NCBI GenBank assembly: GCA_013166835.1
Contig: JABLTI010000018.1
Location: 1-46,644 of the forward strand
Reading direction: 5' to 3'
DNA: 46,644 nt
From: Promethearchaeati archaeon
GTDB lineage: Archaea > Asgardarchaeota > Heimdallarchaeia > JABLTI01
The notes beneath the pieces were generated by a model, which was given only the letters and a program-made list of their open reading frames with translations, was not told where the DNA came from and did not search any database. The number at the start of each line of letters is the position of its first letter. The stretch's first letter is position 1. This document shows, piece by piece, positions 7,669 through 16,096 of the stretch. The position numbers and the translations under genes were made by a program.

Positions 7669-9720
7669 TTGAAATTAGCAATAGTACTTGTATTCTTGAT
7701 ATCAATTCAATTAGCTACGTTATATTTAATGACGAATAATACAGTAGCAAAGCTTGCTCAACCTGGAACAGATGGTTTGAAAATAAATGGTTATTATTAT
7801 TCAGGTTGGAATCAAACCATAAATGTAGGAATGGATGGTTCATTGCTTGTAGTAGAAGAAATGACTTTTCATTTAGATGCCGGTTCATATGGTTTCGCTT
7901 ATAGAGATTTGAAGTGGAGAAGTTTTCATGATGTGGTATCATGGAGTATTGCTTCTGGACCAGGAACTCCTTCAGTTAATTATCACAAAATGGAGAAAGA
8001 AGCAGATGCTATTAATTTCTATTGGGAGTGGTCTAGAACTACTGTCTCATCTGGTACTGAATATACCTTCATTTTAACATACAATGTATCTTCAGCAATG
8101 GATTTGAGAGGTAATCGTGACAGGGTTTATTGGAATGTTATAGGAGGAGAATTCGAGGTACCAATACATGATATTGATACCATAGTAATATATCCAAAAG
8201 AATACAATATTAGCGACATAAGCTCTCAAACTTATTATCAAGGAACAGGAGCTGGTGATGATAATGGAGTGGTCTCCAATGTTGGTGGAAAAACAAGAGT
8301 TACATATCATCAAGGAACTGTGTATGCTTTAGAATCTTATACAATAGATACTGATTCCCCACCTGCAGGAATAGATATGCCTTTTTCATGGCGAGTTTAT
8401 TTGAATAGTAATTATGTTCTCGTAATAGCATTTGGTTTTGTGCCCATTTTCTTATTCTTTATCTTAGCTTTTCTAATAAAAGGCATCGATCCGAAAGCAA
8501 AAGCAATTCCAGTATTAAATGAAGTTGCTATGAAGAAATGCACTGAATGTGGATACAAAGATAGTCGAAAAATACGCTATTGCCCACAATGTGGGAATGA
8601 CATGAAAACAATTAGTGAAGTTGGTCCACCAAATAATATGTCCCCTGCAGAAGTAGGCACTTTGCTTGATGAGAAATTCGATAAAATTGATTTCGTAGCT
8701 GAAATATTCTATCTAGCAGAACGAGGATATCTAAAGATAATTCAACCAGAAGATAATGATGAAATGTTCTTCCAAAGAACAGAGAAAGAAGAATATTATG
8801 GTAGCCTCTCAAAATTTGATAGAGGGATTATTGAATTCATAGAAAGAAATTCTCACGAAACACTGTGGTTTAGAGAAGAAACAAAAGGTGCTAAAGGACC
8901 CAAAGAAATTCCGGTAGAAGTTACTTCTCTCTCAACCATAAAAAACAATGTCTTGTCTCTTTGGAAGCACAAAGATGATGTTTACAATAAATTGTCTGGT
9001 GGAGATACAAAGTATTTTGATTCAAATCCAGAGAAAGTGAAAAGCTTTTACTTTGGAGCTGCAATATTTACAGGAATAGGTGGCGGAGTCATTATATTCT
9101 TCGCTTCTTCTTTGCTTTATATTAACAATCTAACCTGGGGTATTGCAGGTGTGATAGTTGCAAGCTTGATTGGATTACTTCTCTCGAGGAAAATGCCTAG
9201 ATTAACAAAACATGGTGCTCAAATGAAAGCAAGTTGGCATAGTTACTTGCAATTGATAAGAGGACAAATAATGGGCTTCCCAGACCCATATGAGCAATTC
9301 AATTTCTCTATGGATCATTTCTCGTTCCTGCTAATAGATCCAAAATTCAACTTACCATCACACTTGAAACACATTTCTCAAGAGATATCTAATAGACCTC
9401 CACCTGATAATTTCCACTTTATTACACCTTACTGGTATTTCTATCCTCGAATCTATCTCCCACGACGTGGTGGATTGCGACATAGACCAATTAGAGGATT
9501 TGACAGCGCGGGTAGAGGATTTGAAAGTGTTGTTAGTGGAATAAGTAATATGGCAGAAAGTTTGCCAAGAGCAATATCCAATATGGCTGAAGGATTAACA
9601 TCAGCAATATCAAATATGAGCGAAAGCTTTACCCCACCATCCTCAAGCGGTGGAAGAAGTGGATTTGGCGGCGGCTTCAGCGGAGGTGGAGGTGGCGGTG
9701 GTGGAGGAGGAATCGGATAA
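7669..9720 (+). CDS. DUF2207 family membrane protein with zinc ribbon and Gly-rich tail
   Basis: The order of elements is that of DUF2207 proteins, whose function is unknown. There is an N-terminal signal-anchor helix (first about 22 residues), an extracytoplasmic beta-rich domain of about 220 residues and a transmembrane helix (about 245-267). An inserted zinc ribbon follows (CTEC and CPQC, about 287-306), then a cytoplasmic region, two membrane helices near 462-510 and a glycine-rich C-terminus. Before the Gly tail are three 11-residue repeats. The TTG at 7669 begins right at the hydrophobic segment. A start a little further up, at an ATT codon 5 bases behind GGAGG, would add a basic KGRKNR stretch, as expected for a signal anchor, so the true N-terminus is uncertain. 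Confidence 0.85.
   Translation: MKLAIVLVFLISIQLATLYLMTNNTVAKLAQPGTDGLKINGYYYSGWNQTINVGMDGSLLVVEEMTFHLDAGSYGFAYRDLKWRSFHDVVSWSIASGPGTPSVNYHKMEKEADAINFYWEWSRTTVSSGTEYTFILTYNVSSAMDLRGNRDRVYWNVIGGEFEVPIHDIDTIVIYPKEYNISDISSQTYYQGTGAGDDNGVVSNVGGKTRVTYHQGTVYALESYTIDTDSPPAGIDMPFSWRVYLNSNYVLVIAFGFVPIFLFFILAFLIKGIDPKAKAIPVLNEVAMKKCTECGYKDSRKIRYCPQCGNDMKTISEVGPPNNMSPAEVGTLLDEKFDKIDFVAEIFYLAERGYLKIIQPEDNDEMFFQRTEKEEYYGSLSKFDRGIIEFIERNSHETLWFREETKGAKGPKEIPVEVTSLSTIKNNVLSLWKHKDDVYNKLSGGDTKYFDSNPEKVKSFYFGAAIFTGIGGGVIIFFASSLLYINNLTWGIAGVIVASLIGLLLSRKMPRLTKHGAQMKASWHSYLQLIRGQIMGFPDPYEQFNFSMDHFSFLLIDPKFNLPSHLKHISQEISNRPPPDNFHFITPYWYFYPRIYLPRRGGLRHRPIRGFDSAGRGFESVVSGISNMAESLPRAISNMAEGLTSAISNMSESFTPPSSSGGRSGFGGGFSGGGGGGGGGGIG
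9535..9633 (+). repeat. Three tandem 33-base (11-residue) repeats in the DUF2207 gene
   Basis: The protein reads SGISNMAESLP, RAISNMAEGLT, SAISNMSESFT in consecutive units (residues 623-655). The DNA copies have diverged at synonymous sites. Eleven-residue periodicity fits a long amphipathic helix. Confidence 0.8.
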
Positions 9721-9737
9721 ATTAATTCACATAAGAA

Positions 9738-9780
9738 AGGATGGGATCATATTGTGATCCTTCTATCCTCTTATTTTTCT
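9738..9780. terminator. Two-tier hairpin and T tract between convergent genes
   Basis: An outer stem AGGAT/ATCCT encloses an inner stem GGATCA-tattg-TGATCC, followed on the plus strand by a T-rich run (9771-9780). On the other side an A-rich tract gives T-rich RNA for the opposite strand. It lies between convergent stops at 9720 and 9816 and could serve both. Confidence 0.6.
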
Positions 9781-9815
9781 AAAAAAAATTAAAGAAAAAG
9801 AACAAGAAAATAATC

Positions 9816-10364
9816 TTATTCTTTCTTTTTCTCTGCAACTACTCTAGGTTTCTTTAAGACTTGACCGGTTTCTTGGTCGCATTGAACAACAACAGTTTTT
9901 CCAAGTTGATCAGCAAATCTTTGTCGATTTTTATCATTGGTAATCAAGTACCAAGCAAGTAATCCGAAAGCTATTGATGCTTCGATCCAACCTATTAAAC
10001 CTCGAATTGCTACTTTACCTAGATCATCTTCACCTACTGGTCGAAGAGTCCATTTTGCTTCATCATCAATAAACATGATCTTGATATTTTGATTTTTCTT
10101 ACCAATTGATTGACCATCATTTTTGTAAGGCATCCATATGGAAATGAAAAACATAGCAGCAATACCTACAACATACATAAGTAAACCAAGTAACCAACTT
10201 AACCAACTACCAATAATTGGGACATACCCAATAGCAACTTGTAGAATTATTCCAACCACAATTATGCCAACATAAATACCGTAATCTATTAATGCGGCAA
10301 TTAATCTTTCTTTGAAGGTTGCAAGTGCAACTTTCACATCAGGTTTTTCGACTTTTTCATTCAT
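9816..10364 (-). CDS. RDD family membrane protein
   Basis: The RDD signature is present as FKERLIAALIDYGIY near the N-terminus, the DGQSIGKK motif after the second membrane helix and NRQRFADQLGKTVV near the end. About four hydrophobic segments are visible. RDD proteins are small integral membrane proteins; some are linked to ion exchange or act as accessory subunits, but the role here is unknown. A TTG at 10379 is in frame, but GGAG lies 9 bases before the ATG at 10364, which is chosen (182 residues). The C-terminus is a charged cytoplasmic tail. Confidence 0.85.
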   Translation of the reverse strand: MNEKVEKPDVKVALATFKERLIAALIDYGIYVGIIVVGIILQVAIGYVPIIGSWLSWLLGLLMYVVGIAAMFFISIWMPYKNDGQSIGKKNQNIKIMFIDDEAKWTLRPVGEDDLGKVAIRGLIGWIEASIAFGLLAWYLITNDKNRQRFADQLGKTVVVQCDQETGQVLKKPRVVAEKKKE

Positions 10365-10570
10365 TAGTATTTTCTCCAACTAATTGGATAATTAACAATA
10401 AGTCCAAGAGCTCTCTTCATATAAAAATAATTTTGGAAAGAAAACTGAAGATATTCGTAAACTGTACAAAACCACAAATAAATTAGAAGAACCTTTAATA
10501 ATTTCAAAAACTACTCAGTCTAAAGATTTTTGTCACAGTGGACTCATCGACAAAAATTTGGTGATTATTT

Positions 10571-12100
10571 ATGGCAGAACAAATAGAAGCAGCTGAGATA
10601 GGCTCAGCTGGAGCAGGTGATAGTGCAGCCATTAAAGAAGCAACGAAAACCGGATGGGGAAATGCCTTTCTCTGGTATTCTTATGATGCTGCAGATACAT
10701 ACTTCTCACAATTAGTGATTAGTCTTGCATATACACCATTTGCTCTCTTACTTGGCATTGCATATATGGGTTGGTCTTATCAAACATCTTTTGTTATTAC
10801 CTCTATTTTTATGGCTGCGTCCAATTTACTAATAGCTGTTTTGGGACCAGTTCTTGGATCATTCTCGGATAATATTGGCAAAAGAAAATCCGCAGTTATA
10901 ATAGCTGCAAGTGTTATGATTGCTACTACAGCGTTAATTACCGCTTGGGTGAATTTCTGGTGGGCTTCAATTCTCTTCTTAATAGCTAATTTTTGCTACC
11001 AAGCTGGCAGAATGTTTTATGATGCTCAAATACCATTTATTGCTGAAACTAAGAAACGTTCGCTTCTTCAAGCTGTTGGCGGTTCGTTAGCCTTTTTTGG
11101 TTCCGTTTTTGGTGTCTTAACAACAATGATTTTGGGTATGGTTTTAGGCAGTTGGACTCATATTGATACTGCAATTTGGGATGCCGATCCCGGGGCATAT
11201 TATGGTCAAGTTGATGTCATTATAGCAGAGCTCAATGGTATCATCAAATGGTTATTCCTAATTGGAGCTATTGTTATTTTGCTTATGTCTATTCCATACT
11301 TTTTCCACAAGGAAGTTGAGAATCCCTCAGATCGTACACTTAAGGAAAATCTTAGAGAATCCTTGAAAACTTTTAGAACTACTGGCAAGGACATTCTCAA
11401 GGATAGGAATTCCATTCTTTTCTTCTTGGGTTGGTTCTTTATTACTGATGCAGCAAATACGGCTATTCTTTATATGGCTGTGATTATACAAGGAGCCGTG
11501 GGTTATACGCCTGAAGTTACGAATTATGTTATTTTTGCAGGCATTGGTGGTAGTCTGATATTTGCTATCCTTACGGGTATTTTCATGAATAAGTATGGAC
11601 CAAAACTTAGTTTCATAATTAATGGACTTAGTTGGGCAATAGCTATTATCATTGTATTCTTTGCGGGGTGGCAATACAAAACGGAGCTGGTTTGGAATGG
11701 TTGGAGCTCTAGTACTATAATACATGAGCTGCCTAAATGGTGGATGTTTATTGGAGCTTTCTTCATCGGCATCGGCTTTGGTGGTATTTGGATCATAGGC
11801 AGACAATTCATCATGATCTTAGCCCCGCCAAAAAGACTTGCTCAATATGGTGGTTTCCAAAAAATCGCTGGTAGAGTGAGTGCTATTGTCTCTCCACTTA
11901 TTTTCGCTGGATTAATCTATGCTTTCACGGGACAATTCGGGGTTCATCATGCGTATAGGTTTGCGTTAGCTGGTTTACTGCTCTTCTTCATTATAGGTGT
12001 TATTCTACTAGTCTTTATCAAAGATCCACATAAACGATACCTTGCAGGCGAACGTGCTCCCTACAAAAACCTTTATCCCCCTAGGAAATCTAAAAAATAA
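10571..12100 (+). CDS. MFS transporter, UMF1 (Atg22-like) family
   Basis: A 509-residue polytopic protein with about 12 hydrophobic helices. UMF1/Atg22 hallmarks include WYSYDAADTYFSQ in helix 1, GSFSDNIGKRKS in the loop after helix 3 (the family's D-x-x-G-x-R/K-K motif) and FCYQAGRMFYDAQIP. Atg22 is a vacuolar amino-acid effluxer in yeast; prokaryotic members are uncharacterised. Export of amino acids or small metabolites is therefore only an inference. The ATG is preceded by GGTGA at a normal distance. The short N-terminal region is rich in Ala, Gly and Glu. It converges on the AhpD-like gene. Confidence 0.85.
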   Translation: MAEQIEAAEIGSAGAGDSAAIKEATKTGWGNAFLWYSYDAADTYFSQLVISLAYTPFALLLGIAYMGWSYQTSFVITSIFMAASNLLIAVLGPVLGSFSDNIGKRKSAVIIAASVMIATTALITAWVNFWWASILFLIANFCYQAGRMFYDAQIPFIAETKKRSLLQAVGGSLAFFGSVFGVLTTMILGMVLGSWTHIDTAIWDADPGAYYGQVDVIIAELNGIIKWLFLIGAIVILLMSIPYFFHKEVENPSDRTLKENLRESLKTFRTTGKDILKDRNSILFFLGWFFITDAANTAILYMAVIIQGAVGYTPEVTNYVIFAGIGGSLIFAILTGIFMNKYGPKLSFIINGLSWAIAIIIVFFAGWQYKTELVWNGWSSSTIIHELPKWWMFIGAFFIGIGFGGIWIIGRQFIMILAPPKRLAQYGGFQKIAGRVSAIVSPLIFAGLIYAFTGQFGVHHAYRFALAGLLLFFIIGVILLVFIKDPHKRYLAGERAPYKNLYPPRKSKK

Positions 12101-12106
12101 AAAGAT

Positions 12107-12139
12107 AGGTTTTCAAAACCTTTCTTTTTCTTCTTTCTT
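12107..12139. terminator. Palindrome with T-rich tract between convergent genes
   Basis: AGGTTTTCAAAACCT forms a small hairpin directly followed by TTCTTTTTCTTCTTTCTTTT, with an A-rich flank on the other side. It sits exactly in the 39-base space between convergent stops. Confidence 0.6.
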
Positions 12140-12508
12140 TTATATTGGAAGCTCTTTCCCTTCTTCAACTAATTGTAGGCATTCTTCAAACATTTCCACA
12201 GCTTTTCTCAGATGTGGAATGATAATTGATCCCCCAACTATTAATGCCACATTCATTGCCTCAAAGAATTCCTCAGAAGTAACTCCTTCCTTTACACAAT
12301 TAATAATATGATAGGTTATACAATCATTGCATCTGAGAACTGTTGAAGAGACTAATCCTAGTAATTCTTTTACTTTTACAGATAAAGCTCCTTCTTCATA
12401 TGCTCGAGAATCCAGAGCGAAGAAACGCTTGATTTGCTTATTATCACTAGCTAATATTCTTTCATTCATTTTTTCCCTGTAAAGCTTAAACTCATCAAGC
12501 TTGTTCAT
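12140..12508 (-). CDS. Carboxymuconolactone decarboxylase / AhpD-like protein
   Basis: A 122-residue all-helical protein with the motif CNDCITYH (about residues 60-67), the CxxC-x3-His redox/proton-relay site of the AhpD-like branch of the CMD family. The following segment GVTSEEFFEAMNVALIVGGS is also typical. AhpD-like proteins act as thiol-dependent peroxidase partners, so a role in redox defence is likely, but the substrate is unknown. The upstream 160 bases before the divergent gene contain no other feature besides promoters. Length matches the family. Confidence 0.85.
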   Translation of the reverse strand: MNKLDEFKLYREKMNERILASDNKQIKRFFALDSRAYEEGALSVKVKELLGLVSSTVLRCNDCITYHIINCVKEGVTSEEFFEAMNVALIVGGSIIIPHLRKAVEMFEECLQLVEEGKELPI

Positions 12509-12672
12509 AAAATCACATCTATTTTATCCAATAATCATTTTATCTCATTAATACATTTTTTGTTTGACTCTTTTACAATGTTTTCCCGAAAAAATATTAA
12601 GAAAGGTTTTTTTTCGTATAAGCTGGAATATATCATTATAGACTCATTGAGTTCACTGTAGGAGGATTTGCG

Positions 12673-13374
12673 TTGGCAAGAACAGCTCTTAAATGGATAT
12701 TAGGTATTTTACTTACAATTGCTGGCTTTTTTATAGCTGGTGTCGTGATTATTGGCTACACTATGGACGTATCCTGGGACAATAGTTTTGGTGGTATGAT
12801 TAGTGGAATTGTTATGGGATCAATATTTTTTGTTCCCGGTCTTATATTCATAATCTTGGCATTAATTGATGTCTCTCATAATGCATTTGATTTGAGAATC
12901 TCAAAAATCTTGGAAGAAAATGATCGCATTTCTCCTCCTGATCTTGCTAAAAAAGCTCATAGTAATGAGGATAAGATTGAGAAATCAGTTTCAAGAATAA
13001 TTGAAAAAGGTTTGATTATTGTTTATTTTGATAAAGCAACCGGAGAATTCGTTACTCAAGAAGGACGAGCTATCGCTGAAAGAGTAATCGGAATAATTGA
13101 ATCAAAAAGAAGAATTACTTTAGAGGAATTAGTTATTGAAACTGGCATGACTCCAGATGAGGTAAAACGCATAGTCGTAGGTATGGAAAAAAGAGGTTTA
13201 TTTAACGGTACTTATGACTGGAAAAGTGGTAAAATCCTCTCAAGAGATGGAACACGAATGTTAGCTGAAGCGACAACAAATTGCCCTCATTGTGGAGCTA
13301 ATTTGACTGAACCCCCACTAAAAGGCGAAGAAATTAAGTGTGAATTTTGCGGAGAAATTATCACAGGAAAATGA
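12673..13374 (+). CDS. Membrane-anchored winged-helix protein with C-terminal zinc ribbon
   Basis: Two N-terminal membrane helices (about residues 8-28 and 44-68) are followed by two helix-turn-helix or winged-helix-like segments (about 75-125 and 135-180). A zinc ribbon CPHC...CEFC closes the protein (about 205-228). The second segment, ITLEELVIETGMTPDEVKRIV, resembles winged-helix/PCI-like repeats. A TTG start is supported by GGAGG 7 bases upstream. It could be a membrane-tethered regulator or an assembly scaffold; no specific family can be named. The stop codon lies inside a hairpin shared with the next, convergent gene. Confidence 0.75.
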   Translation: MARTALKWILGILLTIAGFFIAGVVIIGYTMDVSWDNSFGGMISGIVMGSIFFVPGLIFIILALIDVSHNAFDLRISKILEENDRISPPDLAKKAHSNEDKIEKSVSRIIEKGLIIVYFDKATGEFVTQEGRAIAERVIGIIESKRRITLEELVIETGMTPDEVKRIVVGMEKRGLFNGTYDWKSGKILSRDGTRMLAEATTNCPHCGANLTEPPLKGEEIKCEFCGEIITGK

Positions 13375-13393
13375 GTGTATTTTTTCCACTCAT
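13371..13393. terminator. Hairpin overlapping both convergent stop codons
   Basis: ATGAGTG / CACTCAT form a 7-bp stem with a 9-base T-rich loop. The left arm contains the plus-strand TGA stop (13372-13374), and the right arm overlaps the stop region of the minus-strand gene ending at 13390. T-rich sequence follows on the plus strand. Confidence 0.5.
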
Positions 13394-13851
13394 ATTTTCT
13401 CTATTTTTCTTGTCATTAAATATGCATCAGACAAGTCATCATAATATTGTTTTATAGTACCTGTAATTTTGAATCCATATTCCTCATAGAATTTTATTGC
13501 CGCTGTATTGGTTAGTCGTACTTCTAGTCGTATCAAATTAATGGGGAGCATATCTGTAATCTCGATTACTCTCTCCAAAAGCTTTGAACCAATTCCTTTT
13601 CTTCGGTGTGCTGATTCAACTGCAAGGATCATAATATGTGTTGTCTTGATTGAATAAATTCCAAATACAACAAAACCAACAACGACCCCTTCTCCTCCTC
13701 CTAATTCTGCCACATAAAAATGTTCGATTTCAAATAATGATGTTATAATTTCTTCCGCGTCTTCCTCTGGAAAGCTATCTATACTAATTTTCACTACTTT
13801 CTTGTAATCCTTTTTCTGCACTTTACGAATACAAATTTCAGGTTCTGACAT
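13390..13851 (-). CDS. GNAT N-acetyltransferase (RimI-like)
   Basis: The acetyl-CoA binding motif A is seen as ILAVESAHRRKGIGSKLLERVIE, followed by the beta-5/alpha-4 segment LEVRLTNTAAIKFYEEYGF. This is the RimI/ribosomal-protein N-alpha-acetyltransferase pattern. Length (153 residues) is right for a single GNAT domain. Archaeal RimI/Ard1 homologues acetylate protein N-termini, but the substrate here cannot be told. A TTG at 13875 adds eight residues; neither start has a strong Shine-Dalgarno sequence, and ATG 13851 is preferred because it fits the domain boundary. Confidence 0.88.
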   Translation of the reverse strand: MSEPEICIRKVQKKDYKKVVKISIDSFPEEDAEEIITSLFEIEHFYVAELGGGEGVVVGFVVFGIYSIKTTHIMILAVESAHRRKGIGSKLLERVIEITDMLPINLIRLEVRLTNTAAIKFYEEYGFKITGTIKQYYDDLSDAYLMTRKIEKI

Positions 13852-14107
13852 TGAGTGTCTTGCTTCCCTATCCAAGCTAATCTGCTCTTGAGTGTTTTCT
13901 TTTAAGTATTTTTAGCAAACATCTTTTATAGTAGCTATGCTTGTTATATCATTTGTCACTTAATCTTTTACATAGAATTATGTGTAAAACTAGTGAATAA
14001 AGCATAACGCTTATTTAGTAGTGAAAATCCCTCAAAATATGTAAAATAATTTCATTTAGTGAGAGTCTAATTCATCACTTTATTACGTAAAAACTGGAGC
14101 GTAAAGA

Positions 14108-15334
14108 ATGTCGACCAATATTACTGAGTTATTGAAAAGTTTGAATTCCAAAGATGCCATAAAAAGAGTAAAAGCTGCGAAAGTCCTGGGAGAATTAGGA
14201 AATAGAAAAGCTACTTCTGAATTAATGAAGGCATTAAAGGAAAATCCTGATGTGGATACAAGAATAGCCTGTGCACAAGCTCTAGGAAAAATTGGTGATA
14301 GAGAAGCAACAGAACTGATTATTGATACTTTTAAAGCAGACCCTGATAAAAAAGTAAAAGCTGCTTTGCTCTCTGCTTTAGGTGAACTAGGTGATGATTC
14401 CGCATTTGCTACACTAATGGATGCAATGCTAAATGAAAAACTAATTCTTATACGTGAAGCTGCAACTACTGCTTTAGGGAAATTAAATAATAAATCTGCA
14501 GCGGATGATTTGCAGAATCTTGTTCGAACAGATAAAAATACAAAAATTGTTGTGGCAGCAATAAAATCGCTCTATCTTCTGGGTGAAAGAAAAGCTGCTC
14601 CTTTATTCAAGGAGTTATTAGAATCTTCCAAAGAAATACCCATTCGTACAGAGGTTGCTTCAGGATTAGGACGAATAGGTGGAAGAGCAGCGATTCAACC
14701 ATTGGTTGCTATATTGAAGAAAGAGGAAAGTGAAATAGTCAGAGAAGCAATTGTCGTTTCATTGGGTAGAATTGCTAATACAACTGCTGTTGATACTCTC
14801 ATTGACTCTTTGAAGAAAGATAAAAGCCCCATAGTCAGAAAAAGTGCTGCTTGGGCACTAAGACGTATAAGGGATGGTCGAATTACTGCTGCTTTGATGT
14901 CACAATTAGATAAAGAAACTTTCGAAGCTGTGAAACAGGAAATAATCTCCTCATTAGGAAAACATCGGGAACGAAAAGCAGTAAATGCTATTATTGATAC
15001 CCTCAAGAATTCTAAAGATGAACAAGTAAGAAGATCAGCTGCTATTGCATTAGGAGACATTAATGATAAGAAAGCTGTCGAACCTTTACTCCATCAATTG
15101 GAAGTCGATAAAATTCCCGAAGTAAGAAAATATGCTGCTTGGTCATTAAGCAAGCTGAAGAGTGTTAATTCCAAAGAACTTTTAGTAGCTCTCAAAAAGA
15201 AAGAGAAAGATTCACAAGTAAAAGATATGATACAAACAGCAATTAATGCCATAGATGATGCTATTCATCATGCAGAAGAAGAAGCAAAAAAAGCAGAGGA
15301 ACGCTCTAAAAGAGAAGAATATTATTATTTCTAA
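14108..15334 (+). CDS. HEAT-repeat (PBS lyase-like) protein
   Basis: A 408-residue solenoid of about twelve 30-31 residue repeats. Each has the form 'A...LG.ig...a...L...l..d....vr..a' with recurring ALGKIGDREAT, ALGELGDDSAF and SLGRIANTTAV. A highly charged helical tail rich in Glu, Lys and Arg ends the protein. PBS-lyase HEAT proteins serve as binding scaffolds or as maturation factors. No phycobiliprotein or metal-centre partner is near, so no function is proposed. The ATG lies 9 bases after TGGAG. A shorter HEAT-like protein occurs at 32.3 kb. Confidence 0.9.
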   Translation: MSTNITELLKSLNSKDAIKRVKAAKVLGELGNRKATSELMKALKENPDVDTRIACAQALGKIGDREATELIIDTFKADPDKKVKAALLSALGELGDDSAFATLMDAMLNEKLILIREAATTALGKLNNKSAADDLQNLVRTDKNTKIVVAAIKSLYLLGERKAAPLFKELLESSKEIPIRTEVASGLGRIGGRAAIQPLVAILKKEESEIVREAIVVSLGRIANTTAVDTLIDSLKKDKSPIVRKSAAWALRRIRDGRITAALMSQLDKETFEAVKQEIISSLGKHRERKAVNAIIDTLKNSKDEQVRRSAAIALGDINDKKAVEPLLHQLEVDKIPEVRKYAAWSLSKLKSVNSKELLVALKKKEKDSQVKDMIQTAINAIDDAIHHAEEEAKKAEERSKREEYYYF

Positions 15335-15360
15335 TCTTCCTCTGAGATTTCTATTTTTTG

Positions 15361-15789
15361 CTACACTAGTTTCTCTTGGTGATAATCACCAATTAATTCT
15401 CCAAAAGATAATCCTTTGTTAGAAGCTAAAGCGAAAGTGATTTTGTAATTGCTACCATTTTTCACTCTTTCGAGCTGATCTGGAACCTTCAGGAAAAAGA
15501 ATCCTTTCCTTCGATTCTTGAATTTTACCCCTACATACGATACAAATCCTATCCGTTTCGCAAATTCTAACAACCCATTAATTTGCTCTTCATTGATATA
15601 CAAGGTGTCTTTTCGAACTGTTTTGATTTCCAAAACAAGAAATTTGTCTCGAGTAATTGATCCTGCTATCAAATCAGGTCTTGGAAGAGTTGTACCGCCA
15701 CCAGAAGCTGGTGAACGTAATACTGCAAAACCAGCATCCCAGAATTTGTGAACTAAATCTCTTTCTGCACGGATTCCACTAGATGACAT
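15361..15789 (-). CDS. hjc: Holliday junction resolvase Hjc
   Basis: Archaeal endonuclease that cuts four-way junctions during recombination. All catalytic residues are in place: Glu9 in the RAERDL segment, Asp39 in PRPDLIA, and Glu54 and Lys56 in LEIKT. The RSPASGGG loop that shapes the junction-binding dimer is also present. The 142-residue length is normal. A TATA-like element about 35 bases upstream predicts a very short leader. The adjacent gap upstream holds a strongly folded candidate RNA on the other strand. Confidence 0.95.
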   Translation of the reverse strand: MSSSGIRAERDLVHKFWDAGFAVLRSPASGGGTTLPRPDLIAGSITRDKFLVLEIKTVRKDTLYINEEQINGLLEFAKRIGFVSYVGVKFKNRRKGFFFLKVPDQLERVKNGSNYKITFALASNKGLSFGELIGDYHQEKLV

Positions 15790-15815
15790 ATCTATTCCCT
15801 AGGGAAAATTATCTT

Positions 15816-15831
15816 TCATATAATAAAAACT
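15816..15831 (-). promoter_or_regulatory. TATA/BRE-like promoter for hjc
   Basis: On the minus strand the sequence reads GTTTTTATTATATGAA, with its centre about 34 bases from the hjc ATG. Transcription would start about 8 bases before the ATG. Confidence 0.4.
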
Positions 15832-15939
15832 TAAGGAGAGAGATGAGCGAAATTAACACTAACGGATAAAAGGAACTCTTATCAATAAGTTCAGATGGTA
15901 TTAGAAAAAGTGTTTAGTTGGTTCTAGTAATAAAAACAG

Positions 15940-16092
15940 AATTGGCTGGATAGCGATGATCCCAGAAAAAGAACCATTGTTCCGAAAAACAATGGGGAGC
16001 GCGTATGTTTAGGGATCGATCGCAATCCAGTGCAGGTGAACAGGTCTCTTTTCAAAGACCATATTTCGAACAAGGTCTCTCTTGTTTGAAGC
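15940..16092 (+). ncRNA. Candidate structured RNA, unknown class
   Basis: The gap between hjc and the next leftward gene contains the most strongly foldable sequence in the window. P1 pairs 15946-15963 with 16012-16030 (17 bp, one A-A mismatch, one bulge). Inside it P2 pairs CCATTGTT (15974-15981) with AACAATGG (15988-15995). P3 pairs GGTCT (16043-16047) with AGACC (16056-16060). P4 pairs 16065-16074 with 16081-16090 (10 bp with one G-U). The G-U pair and a G-U at the base of P1 are allowed only if the plus strand is transcribed. GC content is higher than in nearby gaps. I could not match it to RNase P, SRP RNA, a tRNA or a known riboswitch. The ends are approximate; another small hairpin lies at 15873-15892. 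Confidence 0.55.
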
Positions 16093-16096
16093 GTAA

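Noticed and set aside
11327..11806. Open frame of 159 codons on the minus strand
   Set aside because: It is antisense to the UMF1-like transporter and has no ribosome site or family signature.
14695..15060. Minus-strand frame of 121 codons
   Set aside because: Antisense shadow of the HEAT-repeat gene; its apparent regularity comes from the repeats.
16061..16090. T-arm-like TTCGAAC motif suggesting a tRNA
   Set aside because: The flanking bases do not give a 5-bp T stem with a 7-base loop; no acceptor, D or anticodon arm is found. The motif belongs to hairpin P4.
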